From the NCBI GenBank assembly GCA_036503065.1, contig DASXXM010000054.1:1-25607 (forward strand): 25,607 bases of DNA, written 5' to 3'. This DNA is from DATEPR01 sp036503065. Lineage in GTDB: Bacteria > Actinomycetota > Actinomycetes > Mycobacteriales > Pseudonocardiaceae. The position numbers and the translations under genes were made by a program. The notes beneath the pieces were generated by a model that saw only the letters and a program-made list of their open reading frames with translations, did not search any database and was not told the origin of the DNA. How positions within the stretch are numbered: position 1 is the stretch's first letter; each line of letters starts with the position of its first letter. Shown here piece after piece: positions 6,954 to 15,010 of this stretch.

Positions 6954-7769
6954 CTATCCGCTCCATTTCGACTCGTACTGGTGATCGTGGCGCACCGTCG
7001 ATGTCCCGATCGGCACCTTCGACGGATGCGTGTTGACGACGACGTGCAACAGGGACGCGGTGCGGACCGCCGTACGGACCAGTCGGGACCGCCGAAATCG
7101 CACCGGTTGACGCGTGCCGTCCGAGAAGGCCATGGCGACCTTGCGACTACTCGGCAGGGCGACGATCGCGTACAACCCGAGGTCCTGCTCCACCGCCATC
7201 GTGCCCAACGGCGTGGTCGCGCACACCGCGAGGCCCAGCCGGTCCGGATCGATCACCGCGCGCAACTGTCCGGCGAGGCTGCTTGCGGCGGCCCGGTCCC
7301 GCGCTCTCGGCCGGACCGTGATCAGCACGAGATCGGCCGCAGTCAGCAGCGCCATCGGCGTGGCCGGTCCGAACCGCCCACAGTCGACGAGCACGTCGGG
7401 TCCGGACCGGCCGACGTCGGTCAGCGCGGCGGCCAGCGCGTGCCATGCGGCCGTGGTGACGAACCTGAGCTGCGTCGAGTCGGTCAGTCCGGCCAACAGC
7501 AGGCAGTTCGGCGCGCCGGGCACCCGTTGCAGGTGCTGGTCGAGTGCGTCGGATCCACTGGTGCCGGACCTGGCCGTCCCGATCGCGAAGCTCAGTACGC
7601 TGCGGTCCGGGTGCGCCACGCCGCCGGCCAGCCACCCGCTCGCCAGGCTGCCGCCTACCGGATCGGCGTCGACCGCCACGACCGGGCCCGGCCAGACGGA
7701 GGCGAGCAGCGCGACACTGGTGGTGATCCCCGGCGACGACTTGCCGGACACCATGGCGATCATCGCCAT
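6954..7769 (-). CDS. ParA/MinD-like (CpaE/TadZ-type) ATPase with altered P-loop
   Basis: The protein is 271 residues from ATG 7769, or 272 from the adjacent GTG 7772. It has a ParA/MinD core: MVSGKSSPGITTSVALLAS at residues 7-25, VVAVDADPVGGSL at 31-43 (Walker A'/switch region) and VLVDCGRFG mid-protein. Compared with the deviant Walker A KGGxGKT, the first lysine is present (K10) but the second, phosphate-binding lysine is replaced by isoleucine (I15). I recall the same pattern in actinobacterial relatives that sit near pilus-assembly/SAF-domain genes, so the family may be a localisation scaffold rather than a fast ATPase. The C-terminus is basic (RFRRSRLVRTAVR). It is directly followed by a small membrane peptide and then by the LuxR gene. 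Plasmid partitioning is unlikely because there is no ParB or parS nearby. Confidence 0.7.
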   Translation of the reverse strand: MAMIAMVSGKSSPGITTSVALLASVWPGPVVAVDADPVGGSLASGWLAGGVAHPDRSVLSFAIGTARSGTSGSDALDQHLQRVPGAPNCLLLAGLTDSTQLRFVTTAAWHALAAALTDVGRSGPDVLVDCGRFGPATPMALLTAADLVLITVRPRARDRAAASSLAGQLRAVIDPDRLGLAVCATTPLGTMAVEQDLGLYAIVALPSSRKVAMAFSDGTRQPVRFRRSRLVRTAVRTASLLHVVVNTHPSKVPIGTSTVRHDHQYESKWSG

Positions 7770-7816
7770 CACGGGGTCCGGCGCTGGTCATTCCAGCATG
7801 GCGCAGCGGTGTTCAT
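7769..7816 (-). CDS. Possible 15-codon leader ORF coupled to ParA-like gene
   Basis: ATG 7816 has a strong GAGGAGG seven bases upstream. The frame encodes MNTAAPCWNDQRRTP and ends in TGA overlapping the ParA-like ATG as TGATG. The ParA-like start itself has no good ribosome site and is preceded by an in-frame TGA, so reinitiation after this leader is a plausible way to translate it. The peptide is too short for homology and could be only a ribosome-loading device. Confidence 0.4.
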   Translation of the reverse strand: MNTAAPCWNDQRRTP

Positions 7817-7918
7817 CGGGCATCCTCCTCGTGGTGTGGCGCGGCGCGGCGACACCACGACAGACCGCGATGACACAGTTCTCTTACGGCGACAATGGAC
7901 TGAATGTGCCGCGGCGGA

Positions 7919-8368
7919 TCAATCCGAGCTGACCGGCGGATGGTATCGTCGGCTGGCGGGTGTGTCCTCGGGCGACACGGTGGCCCGACCAGCCGCCCAT
8001 GGCGCGGAACCCAATGGAAACGCCTCGTCCTCGGCAAGTCGCAGGACGTCGCTCAACCGCACACCCAACGCACCGCTCGCCGTGACGAGGCGCAGCAGGC
8101 TGGGTGCGCGCTTGGCCTGTTCCAGCCGCGACAGTACCGACGGGGACAGTCGCAACCGCAGTGCCGCCTCCGCCAGGCTCATGCCCTGTTGGAGGCGCGC
8201 GGACCGCAGCCGGCTGCACACGGCACTGACGATCGCGTTCGCGTCGGCCGTGTCCATCGGCTCTGCGCCGACATCGGCGCTCGTGCGGCGTTCCGAAATG
8301 GCATTCTGGGTCGCTCCACTGCCGTGCTGCACCTGTACTCCCGTGATTGTCGCTACGTCGGATGGCAT
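7919..8368 (-). CDS. XRE-family helix-turn-helix regulator
   Basis: The protein is 149 residues from ATG 8368. Residues ~48-108 form a Cro/C1-type HTH: LRSARLQQGMSLAEAALRLR, then LSPSVLSRLEQAKRAPS, then a support helix leading to VRLSDVLRL. The first 37 residues are polar and poorly conserved in style. An internal ATG at codon 38 (MDTADANAIV) could be the real start, but the upstream start has at least GGTGA nearby. The tail is short and Pro/Ser-rich, with no ligand domain or DUF5753. It lies between the inactive-looking transposase relative and the ParA-like unit on the same strand. Control of the latter is possible but unproven. Confidence 0.75.
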   Translation of the reverse strand: MPSDVATITGVQVQHGSGATQNAISERRTSADVGAEPMDTADANAIVSAVCSRLRSARLQQGMSLAEAALRLRLSPSVLSRLEQAKRAPSLLRLVTASGALGVRLSDVLRLAEDEAFPLGSAPWAAGRATVSPEDTPASRRYHPPVSSD

Positions 8369-8444
8369 TCACCGTTGAGCATTGTCTGATCCATCTGGTG
8401 AATCTTCGTGTTGTGGCGTAAGCAAACCGCCGGACACCGAGGTA

Positions 8445-9515
8445 TCAGTGGCCGGCCAGTTCCGTGGCGATCTGCGCCGCCATCGCCAGGGTCATGTGCC
8501 GCTGCCAACCGCGCCAGCCGCGGACCTCGTAGCGGTCGATCCTGATCTGCTGGCGCATCGATCGCCAACGGATATCCATCCGCCGCGCCTCGGCGATCAT
8601 CCGGTTCACGTCGCCGTCGGTCAGCGCCCGTCGGGACGCCGCCCGGTAGTAGGCCGCTGTCTGGTACGGCGTAACGGAGTCACGGGCGGCCGACCTGTCC
8701 GTCAGCAGCATGCCGTTCGCCGCGACCGGCCCGACCGCCGCCAGATCACGGAACTCGCCCGCGGTGAGCCCGGCCAGATACTGGGTTCTCCTGCCCTGCA
8801 GCCAACGCAGCAGCGAGCCCTTTTCCGCACAGAACAGCGAAAGCACGACCCGTTCCGGCGCCAGCCCGAGCGCCGTCGCACGGTCCACCATGTCGCGTGC
8901 CATCCGCGATTTGGACCGGTACACGATGTTCGGCGGCATCTTCGCGTACCGACGCCGTTCCTCGCTCGCCACCCAGTCTCTCGGTACGTAGAGATCGATG
9001 TCGATCAGGAAGAGGCAACCGTCCGCCGTGCCGTAGAACAGCAGGATCGCGCTCTGACAGCTCTCGATCCACCCACTGTCCACACTGCACTGCCGCTCGG
9101 TGGCGACGGCGCTGCTCCCCCGCTTGACGAAGCTGGCCTCGATGACATAGAGAATGCCGCCGGGGCCGGCTCTTTTCAGGACGAGATCGCGGAGTCTCGC
9201 CCTTGCCTTGCCTTCGTCCCACTGTGCCGTGGTGAGCAGCCGCTGCGCGCCTTCGGTGCGGTGCCGGCCCGAACCGGATGCGATGTTCCGCCGGGCCTGC
9301 GCCGGCTCGACCAGTATGCCGGCCAGGCCGTGCATGTAGTGCAGTGCCCGCAGCCTCGGCTCGGCTCTGGCGAAACTGGACGAGATAATCAGATGCACGC
9401 TCCGCAGGGCATGTTCGACATCAGCGAAACGCTGCCGTGGCCGACCGTCGGCGGGAACCGGAACGAGATACGGCGCGACCTGACTGTCCTGGCGCGCGGC
9501 ATTCCGATTCAACAT
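8445..9515 (-). CDS. IS701-type transposase relative, apparently catalytically inactive (domesticated?)
   Basis: The protein is 356 residues from ATG 9515, with GGAG six bases upstream; GTG 9533 is the alternative start. The layout follows IS701/DDE_5 transposases. The N-terminal AEPRLRALHYMHGLA and QRLLTTAQWD are followed by a KRG segment, a substrate-loop-like ESCQSAILLFYG, LIDIDLYVPRDW, and a C-terminal DRYEVRGWRGWQRHMTLAMA. In active enzymes the first catalytic Asp lies in a VD-x-T-x-F motif; here the site reads VIEASF (E126). The second, in a D-x-x-YG motif, reads VVLSLFCAEKG with no Asp. The frame is intact, and I see no inverted repeats or target duplications. This looks like a retained, repurposed DNA-binding protein rather than a mobile element. 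Two long intact regulators flank it. Confidence 0.7.
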   Translation of the reverse strand: MLNRNAARQDSQVAPYLVPVPADGRPRQRFADVEHALRSVHLIISSSFARAEPRLRALHYMHGLAGILVEPAQARRNIASGSGRHRTEGAQRLLTTAQWDEGKARARLRDLVLKRAGPGGILYVIEASFVKRGSSAVATERQCSVDSGWIESCQSAILLFYGTADGCLFLIDIDLYVPRDWVASEERRRYAKMPPNIVYRSKSRMARDMVDRATALGLAPERVVLSLFCAEKGSLLRWLQGRRTQYLAGLTAGEFRDLAAVGPVAANGMLLTDRSAARDSVTPYQTAAYYRAASRRALTDGDVNRMIAEARRMDIRWRSMRQQIRIDRYEVRGWRGWQRHMTLAMAAQIATELAGH

Positions 9516-9904
9516 CAGCGACTCCGATCCCACGTTCGCATCCGCTCCGTCGACGTATTTCCGAGAAACCCTAGCGTGCCCGGTGCCGGCCGACCCGCAC
9601 GCTCTCGCGGTTCACCCTAATGGAATATTCGCCGTCACGCTGGCGCTCCGAAGGTGGCCGCGATAGGCGAATATCTGCCCGTGTCGAGCATCCGAAGTGC
9701 CGTTGGCATCAAAAGAAATCGATTGCATGCACCCAGCGTCACGATATCTGATCGGCGCCGTCATTAAAATTGACTACCCTCGTTGCTCCGTCACCAAGTC
9801 GGGTGACTGCCGATACCTCCAGCACACGGGTAACTTCTTCCATGGGTGCTCCAGACCCACGCCCAGCAATTCGGAAAGTAGTGTGAGTTCAGGAAAGGAC
9901 GGAC
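9516..9904. other. 389-bp divergent intergenic region
   Basis: This lies between the leftward transposase-like gene and the rightward EF-hand gene. It contains a 9-bp inverted repeat, ATATTCGCC (9625-9633) with GGCGAATAT (9666-9674), separated by 32 bases. A TTGACT hexamer at 9770-9775 sits in a locally AT-rich patch (ATTAAAATTGACT) and could be a -35 for the EF-hand gene, but no good -10 follows at 16-18 bases. No RNA gene or small ORF is convincing. Confidence 0.4.
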
Positions 9905-10441
9905 ATGACGACCACCACCCAGACGAAGCGTCTTCGGCAACGATTTGAACTGTGGGACACCGACCACGACGGGATCGTCAAGCGCGCCGACTACGAAGCG
10001 GAGGCCGTCCGGACCGTTCGGGCGTTCGACGAATCGCCCGAATCGGCCACCGGCCGCCAGGTGATCTCGTCGTACCTGGGTATCTGGGACTATCTCGCGC
10101 CCAAGGCCGGAGCGAGCGCCAAGGGTTCGATGAATGCCGACCAGTTCTTGTCCGTGGTCGGGAACGAGGTGCTGTCCGCAGGCGGCGCCGGATTCAACAA
10201 GGTGTTGCGTTCGACGATCGAGGCGATCGTCGCGCTGTGCGACACCGACGGCGACAACCAGATCAACCCCAAGGAGTTCCGCAAGTGGGGCAAGGCGATC
10301 GGCCTGTCCCAGACCGAAGCTGACGATGCGTTCCAGAAGATCGACGCCGACCACGACGGACATCTCGATGTCGACGAGTTGGTCGACACGGTCCGGGACT
10401 ACCACCTCGGCAAGTCGGACGTACCCCTACTCGGTATGTGA
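9905..10441 (+). CDS. Calerythrin-like EF-hand calcium-binding protein (178 aa)
   Basis: The ATG has AGGAAAGGACGG upstream. Three canonical 12-residue calcium loops are visible: DTDHDGIVKRAD (18-29), DTDGDNQINPKE (113-124) and DADHDGHLDVDE (147-158). A fourth, degenerate site lies around residues 66-80, where acidic ligands are replaced (KAGASAKGSMNAD). Length and the site pattern (three functional, second site atypical) match calerythrin of Saccharopolyspora erythraea and related sarcoplasmic-type bacterial calcium proteins. The family is cytosolic and binds calcium with high affinity; it is thought to act as a calcium buffer or sensor. No signal peptide is present. The gene is monocistronic and convergent with the biosynthetic operon, sharing the terminator at 10460-10493. 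It has no obvious role in that pathway. Confidence 0.9.
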   Translation: MTTTTQTKRLRQRFELWDTDHDGIVKRADYEAEAVRTVRAFDESPESATGRQVISSYLGIWDYLAPKAGASAKGSMNADQFLSVVGNEVLSAGGAGFNKVLRSTIEAIVALCDTDGDNQINPKEFRKWGKAIGLSQTEADDAFQKIDADHDGHLDVDELVDTVRDYHLGKSDVPLLGM

Positions 10442-10459
10442 CACCGCACCAAGGACGCT

Positions 10460-10493
10460 CGGTCCCTCACCAGTTCCGTACGGTGAGGGACCG
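10460..10493. terminator. Bidirectional terminator at operon end
   Basis: CGGTCCCTCACC (10460-10471) pairs perfectly with GGTGAGGGACCG (10482-10493) around a 10-base loop. It lies 18 bases after the EF-hand stop and 7 bases beyond the last stop of the leftward operon (10501), so it marks the 3' end of both units. Confidence 0.8.
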
Positions 10494-10500
10494 GAGGCGG

Positions 10501-12219
10501 TCACACGTCGACGGGCACCGTGATGCCGCTGGCCCGTGCCTGCTCGATGATCTGGTCGCGTTCTGGCCATCGGGCCCAGAACGCGCCCTGGTGGCCCAGT
10601 TGCACCAGGCAGGTCAGGAACGGGTTGTCCGCGTAGTTGTTGTCGTGCCGGGTCAGACCGGGTGCGGTCGGCAGCATCACCCGCGGATGGTCGGCCGCCG
10701 GCACATGGTCCCACAGGAATTCGATCGTCCGCAGCCGGCGTCCGTCCGGCCGGTCGACGGTCTCCCGATCCTCGGGCAGGTCCGGTGAGAAGTAGTACAC
10801 CGGGCGGAAGGCACGGGACCGCTCGAACATGAACTGTCGCTCGTAGGCCGTCACATCGGCACACAGCTCGATCGGGGTGAGCACGATCGGCTCGGTCGCG
10901 GTGTTGGACTGCAACCCCGGCACCGTCCGCACGCCACCGCACTGCCGCGCCAGGTGCATGCCCAGCGGCGAGTAGGGGAAGACCCGCAGGCCGAGCGTGA
11001 ACCCGGTGACGGTCGCGTTCAGGGCCAGTGCGGTGTCGACGCACTCGCGCACGGAGGCCGGCGTCTCGCCCGGCATGCCGAGAAGTATCTCGACCATGGT
11101 GCTGATGCCGTAGCGGTGAGCCAGCTTGACGACCCGTTCGGTGTCGTCGAACGAGTAATACCTGGTGCCCCGCGCGGTGACCTTCCAGCCGGCCAGCAGG
11201 TCATCACGCACGTGGTCCGGTGCCACGTTGATCCCCCGGCAACCGGCCTGGGCCAACAGGTCCGCGAACTCCTCGTCGAACGGCGCCGGTTGGGAGTAGA
11301 TCCACAGCCGCAGGTCATGCAGCGGGGAGCCGTTGTCGGCCGCCTTGCGGCGGACGATCTCGCGCAGCACGGCCTTGCTGTGGGCGATGGCCAGATTGAA
11401 CTCGCTGTCGGTGGTGTGGAGATCGTGGACTCCTTGCGCGGTCAGCGATTCCATCTCGTCCACCACCGCGTCCACCGGCCGGCGGGCGAAGTGGTTGCCC
11501 TTGGCGTCCGGCTCGACGCAGTGCGAACAGGCGAACGTACAGCCGTTCTTGGTGAGGATGTTGCCGAGGCCGCCCTGCTGGTAGTAGGCCAGGTTGTCGA
11601 CCTTGAGCGGTACCCCGGAGCGCCGAACGTAGGGCGTCGCACGGTTGACCTGCCAGGCGCGGCCCTCGCCGTACCCGGCGGCCTCGAGCACGGACCCGGC
11701 CGCGTACCGGCTGGGTTCGGTCGGCACGCGACGAATCTGGCCCCGGCCGACGTTCACGATGAGGCCGGGTACCGACGCCACCGAACCGCCGTCGGCCAAC
11801 GCGGCGGCGAGCCGGCAGATGATCTCCTCGCCGGGGCCCTTCACCCCGTAGTCGACCCCGAAGTAGTCGACCAGCGCGAACGGCATGGACGAGAACCCGA
11901 CGCCGCCCGCGACCGTCGGCGCCGCGGTGCGCAGGCGGATCTCGGCGATGATCTCCCGGTGCTCGCCGACGAAGACCTTCTGCTCCTGGGGATAGATGGT
12001 GTCGGTGTTCCGGATGGTGATGCCGACCAGTAGCGGCCGGTGCGTCGCGAAGTAATCGGCCAGCATCGGGCGCCACTGGTGTGGGCGCAGGTTGAGATCG
12101 ACCACGTCGACGTCGAATCCCGCGTGCTCAAGGGATGTCGTGAGGATGTCGATGGCGTAGGGCGTGATGACCGGCTGGATCCGGTTGGGGTTGACCAGGG
12201 TGACGAGTGCTTGTCCCAT
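10501..12219 (-). CDS. B12-binding domain radical SAM enzyme
   Basis: The protein is 572 residues from ATG 12219, with AGAGGA just upstream. Residues 1-~170 form a cobalamin-binding Rossmann-like domain (LVTLVNPNR, VDVVDLNLRP, then GGVGFSSMPFALVDYFGVDY and GVKGPGEE). Residues 227-234 are the [4Fe-4S] motif C-x3-C-x2-C (NGCTFACSHC). A TIM-barrel half follows, with EILLGMPGETPASV late in the barrel. B12-radical SAM enzymes typically methylate unreactive carbons; some perform cyclisation, ring contraction or phosphonate methylation. It is the last gene of the operon, 33 bases after the ThDP enzyme, which suggests a late C-methylation or ring-forming step on the product. The exact reaction cannot be read from sequence. 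Confidence 0.85.
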   Translation of the reverse strand: MGQALVTLVNPNRIQPVITPYAIDILTTSLEHAGFDVDVVDLNLRPHQWRPMLADYFATHRPLLVGITIRNTDTIYPQEQKVFVGEHREIIAEIRLRTAAPTVAGGVGFSSMPFALVDYFGVDYGVKGPGEEIICRLAAALADGGSVASVPGLIVNVGRGQIRRVPTEPSRYAAGSVLEAAGYGEGRAWQVNRATPYVRRSGVPLKVDNLAYYQQGGLGNILTKNGCTFACSHCVEPDAKGNHFARRPVDAVVDEMESLTAQGVHDLHTTDSEFNLAIAHSKAVLREIVRRKAADNGSPLHDLRLWIYSQPAPFDEEFADLLAQAGCRGINVAPDHVRDDLLAGWKVTARGTRYYSFDDTERVVKLAHRYGISTMVEILLGMPGETPASVRECVDTALALNATVTGFTLGLRVFPYSPLGMHLARQCGGVRTVPGLQSNTATEPIVLTPIELCADVTAYERQFMFERSRAFRPVYYFSPDLPEDRETVDRPDGRRLRTIEFLWDHVPAADHPRVMLPTAPGLTRHDNNYADNPFLTCLVQLGHQGAFWARWPERDQIIEQARASGITVPVDV

Positions 12220-12252
12220 GCCGTCCTCTTGTGTCGGGATACCTCGCGGGGG

Positions 12253-13998
12253 TCAGCTGGCGATGCGCCGCACCACATGCGTCGTCGCGGCCGCCCGGAC
12301 GAAGGGCACGATCGGCGGCACCTCCTCCCGCGTGATGCGCAGTTCCAGCACGCCAGGGCGGTCCGTATGGCCGTCGTGGTAGTCGGCGAGCCGGTGGGCG
12401 AGTTCGGCCTCGGTGCCGGCGCTGCCCACCCACAGGCGGCCTGGGTCACCGAAGCCGCGGGCGACCGCCGCGATGTCCACCGGGCTGAACCGGGTGCACT
12501 CCAGCCGCGAGTCGAACAACAGACGCTGCCGGGAGACACAGGTACCGTGCCGGTGGTTGTTGAAGATCACGTACAGGATCGGCAGGCGCAGGTCGACGGC
12601 CGTGTGCACCTCGAACCCGTTCATCAGGAACGACCCGTCGCCGCACAACACCACGGTCCGCTGGCCGTCGCTGCCCAGTTGGGCGCCGACGGCGCCCGGC
12701 AGCGTGTATCCCATGCCGCCCATGCCCAGCGCGACGGTCACCGAGATGCCGCGCGGCACGGCGAGCCGGTGCAGCGCCGACGCGCCACAGTTACCCGCGT
12801 CGACCAGCACGTGGCCGTTGGTCGGCAGCCAGGCCGCCACCGCGGCGATGGCCTGGCTGGCGAGCAGCGTGTCACCGCCCGCGTCGGTCGCTAATTCCAC
12901 TTCCGGCAGGAAGTGCCGCAACTCGTAGCCGACCGGCGGCGGCACCGCGAACGGCCGCTCCCCCAGCATCGTGACGAGCTGTCGGCAGGCCGTCCCCGGA
13001 TCACCCTCGACGACCAGCGACGCGGGAAACACCGCGCGGGCGACGGTGCCATCCAGGGTGACGACAGCGACCCACGCCGCGGGGAGCCCGGCCAGCGGCT
13101 GGCGGTCGAGCACACCCAACCCGGAACCGGCCACCAGCACCAGATCGGCCCGCCGGATCAGCTCGTGCGCGGAGGGATGCCCGGACGCCCCGACCACGCC
13201 GTGATACAGGTCGTCGTCCTCGGGAAAGGCACCGCGTGCCGACATGGTGGTGACGACCGGGATGCCCGCCCGCCGGGCGAACTCCGGCACCGCGTCGAAA
13301 TCCCGGGAAGCGCGCGCCTCGGGGCCGATCAGCAGGACAGGCCGCTGTGCCTGGCACAGTGCCGCGAACAGCCGCCGCAGTTGGGCCGGACCGGCCACCG
13401 GCGGGGACGCCAGGTCGGCGAGTGATCGCGGCCAGTCGGCCGGCCGAGGCCCCGCGTCGAGTTCGAAGACGTCACGCGGGATCAGCAGCGCGGCCGGACC
13501 GGGCCGACCCGACAGTGCCGTCGCCACGGCATGGCGCAGCATCGGCCAGAGGTTCGTTGGTTCGGTGAGCCGGCCGGTGTACTTGGTGACCGAGCGCAGC
13601 AAGCCGGCCGCGTCGACGGTGCCCGCCCGGCCGGTGGCCTCCTGGAACGCGCCGAGACCGTCCAGCTCGGCGGGCGACTGGCCGACCAGTGCGAGCACTC
13701 CGGTGCCGTCCGCGAGCGACTCGGCGAGCCCGACAGCCAAGTTCATCATGCCGCCACCGGATGTCGAGCAGCACACACCGAGCGTGCGATGCACCCTGGC
13801 GTGGCAGTCAGCCATGAAGCCCGCGCCGTCCTCGCGCTTGGCCAACACCGACGTGAGCCGGCCCGCGCCCAGTCGGTGGATCGCGTCGTGCAGGTGCTCG
13901 ATGTTCGCCCCGCTGACCCCGAACACGTAGCGAACGCCCCAGTCCCGCAACACGTCGACGATCGCGTCCGCCACGGACGACGACTCGTGTGCAGTCAT
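12253..13998 (-). CDS. ThDP-dependent acetolactate-synthase-like enzyme
   Basis: The protein is 581 residues. ATG 13998 overlaps the stop of the KAS III gene by ATGA. The three-domain ThDP fold is clear: N-terminal Pyr domain with GVRYVFGVSGANIEHL and the activating glutamate E56 in KREDGAGFMA, a central domain with RPVLLIGPEA, and a C-terminal PP domain with CGDGSFLMNG (452-461) and NN at 480-481, the Mg/ThDP site. It resembles acetolactate synthases and related carboligases, but a housekeeping ALS would sit with ilvN/ilvC. Known relatives in carbazole alkaloid clusters (neocarazostatin, carquinostatin) join an aryl pyruvate to pyruvate, giving an alpha-hydroxy-beta-keto acid. Adjacency to KAS III and SRPBCC genes supports that role here; the keto-acid substrates are inferred. 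Confidence 0.85.
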   Translation of the reverse strand: MTAHESSSVADAIVDVLRDWGVRYVFGVSGANIEHLHDAIHRLGAGRLTSVLAKREDGAGFMADCHARVHRTLGVCCSTSGGGMMNLAVGLAESLADGTGVLALVGQSPAELDGLGAFQEATGRAGTVDAAGLLRSVTKYTGRLTEPTNLWPMLRHAVATALSGRPGPAALLIPRDVFELDAGPRPADWPRSLADLASPPVAGPAQLRRLFAALCQAQRPVLLIGPEARASRDFDAVPEFARRAGIPVVTTMSARGAFPEDDDLYHGVVGASGHPSAHELIRRADLVLVAGSGLGVLDRQPLAGLPAAWVAVVTLDGTVARAVFPASLVVEGDPGTACRQLVTMLGERPFAVPPPVGYELRHFLPEVELATDAGGDTLLASQAIAAVAAWLPTNGHVLVDAGNCGASALHRLAVPRGISVTVALGMGGMGYTLPGAVGAQLGSDGQRTVVLCGDGSFLMNGFEVHTAVDLRLPILYVIFNNHRHGTCVSRQRLLFDSRLECTRFSPVDIAAVARGFGDPGRLWVGSAGTEAELAHRLADYHDGHTDRPGVLELRITREEVPPIVPFVRAAATTHVVRRIAS

Positions 13999-15005
13999 CC
14001 GCCGGCCCGCCAGCGCACCGCCGCCGCACCGGCCAGATCCCCGGCATGGGCGAACCCGGCCAGCACCACAAGGCCGTTGTCGGGGATGGCACCGTCCTCG
14101 ATGGCGTGGGAGAGGGTGATCGGCGCGGCGGCCCCGAAGAGATTGCCGTACCGGTCGAAGGTGTCCAGGTGACGGTCCCGGTCCAGCCCGAGCGCCGCCG
14201 ACCAGGTGTGCAGGAACATGTGGTTGGGCTGGTTCGTGATCAGGACGTCGATGTCGCCGGTGTCCACCCCGACGCGCGAACACACCGTCCGGACGACGTC
14301 GGGCACCAGGCGGTTGCCCCGCTCGATGATCTTCTCGACGCTGGCCTCGGTGAACCGGACGTTCATCTGGCCGCTGCCCGGTTCCCAGTACCTGCGGTCG
14401 TCGCTGAACTGCAGGCCCACGTCCGGCGCCGCCTCGGGCCGGTGCACGATCTCCACGTCGAGCACCGGTGATTCCGCCGACGCCACCACGTAAGCGGCCG
14501 CGGCGCCGTCTCCGGGAATCGCCGACGGTGGACAGGTGATGACGTCCGGCTGGGCGAAGATCGTGCCCGCCGCGTTCTGTACGTTGCACAGCAGTGCCGT
14601 CCGGGCCGATGTCGTCTGGATGATCATCTTGGCCAGGCGCAGTAGCATGACGAACGACGCGCAACCGGCGTTGTGCACGTCCAGCACCCAGTCCGGGCGG
14701 GCGCCGATGCGGTGCGCGAGTGCCGCGCCGACCCCGGTGAAGGGGACGTCCGGGAGCAGGACGTTGGTGAGGATGACGTCGAGCCCATGGCGGGCATCGG
14801 ACCCGAGCCGGTCGAACAGGTCGCGTGCCGCCCGTTCGACCATGTCCACCGCGCTCTCCCGATGGCCGCTCACATGGCGGTACGTGGGCGGCCGGAACAT
14901 GGGGGTGTCCCAGTTCAGCGTCGTGTCCGGATCGATCAGGGCCGCGTAGCGGTCGAGTCCGACCGGATCGCCGGGCAGGTAGCGGCCCACGTCGATCAGG
15001 CTCAC
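13995..15005 (-). CDS. KAS III-like ketosynthase
   Basis: The protein is 336 residues from GTG 15005, five bases after the SRPBCC stop. Longer readings upstream would overlap that gene almost completely. The thiolase fold is typical of FabH-like enzymes: SLIDVGRYLPGDPV at the N-terminus and the complete Cys-His-Asn triad C115 (HNAGCASFV), H262 (TNQPNHMF) and N288 (RYGNLFGAA). It should transfer an acyl group from a carrier protein to its cysteine and condense it decarboxylatively with a beta-keto acid. In carbazole pathways the acceptor is the ThDP enzyme's product and the donor is an acyl-ACP. Here the donor would be the chain prepared by the operon's acyl-AMP ligase, desaturase and ACP. The stop overlaps the next start (ATGA), implying coupled synthesis with the ThDP enzyme. 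Confidence 0.85.
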   Translation of the reverse strand: MSLIDVGRYLPGDPVGLDRYAALIDPDTTLNWDTPMFRPPTYRHVSGHRESAVDMVERAARDLFDRLGSDARHGLDVILTNVLLPDVPFTGVGAALAHRIGARPDWVLDVHNAGCASFVMLLRLAKMIIQTTSARTALLCNVQNAAGTIFAQPDVITCPPSAIPGDGAAAAYVVASAESPVLDVEIVHRPEAAPDVGLQFSDDRRYWEPGSGQMNVRFTEASVEKIIERGNRLVPDVVRTVCSRVGVDTGDIDVLITNQPNHMFLHTWSAALGLDRDRHLDTFDRYGNLFGAAAPITLSHAIEDGAIPDNGLVVLAGFAHAGDLAGAAAVRWRAGG

Positions 15006-15010
15006 CGCGG

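Noticed and set aside
6744..8378. A 544-codon rightward open frame
   Set aside because: Antisense to the ParA-like and XRE genes, with low-complexity Arg/His composition. The opposite-strand proteins have clear domains.
12253..13998. Housekeeping acetolactate synthase (ilvB)
   Set aside because: There is no ilvN or ilvC neighbour, and it is translationally coupled to KAS III in a biosynthetic operon.
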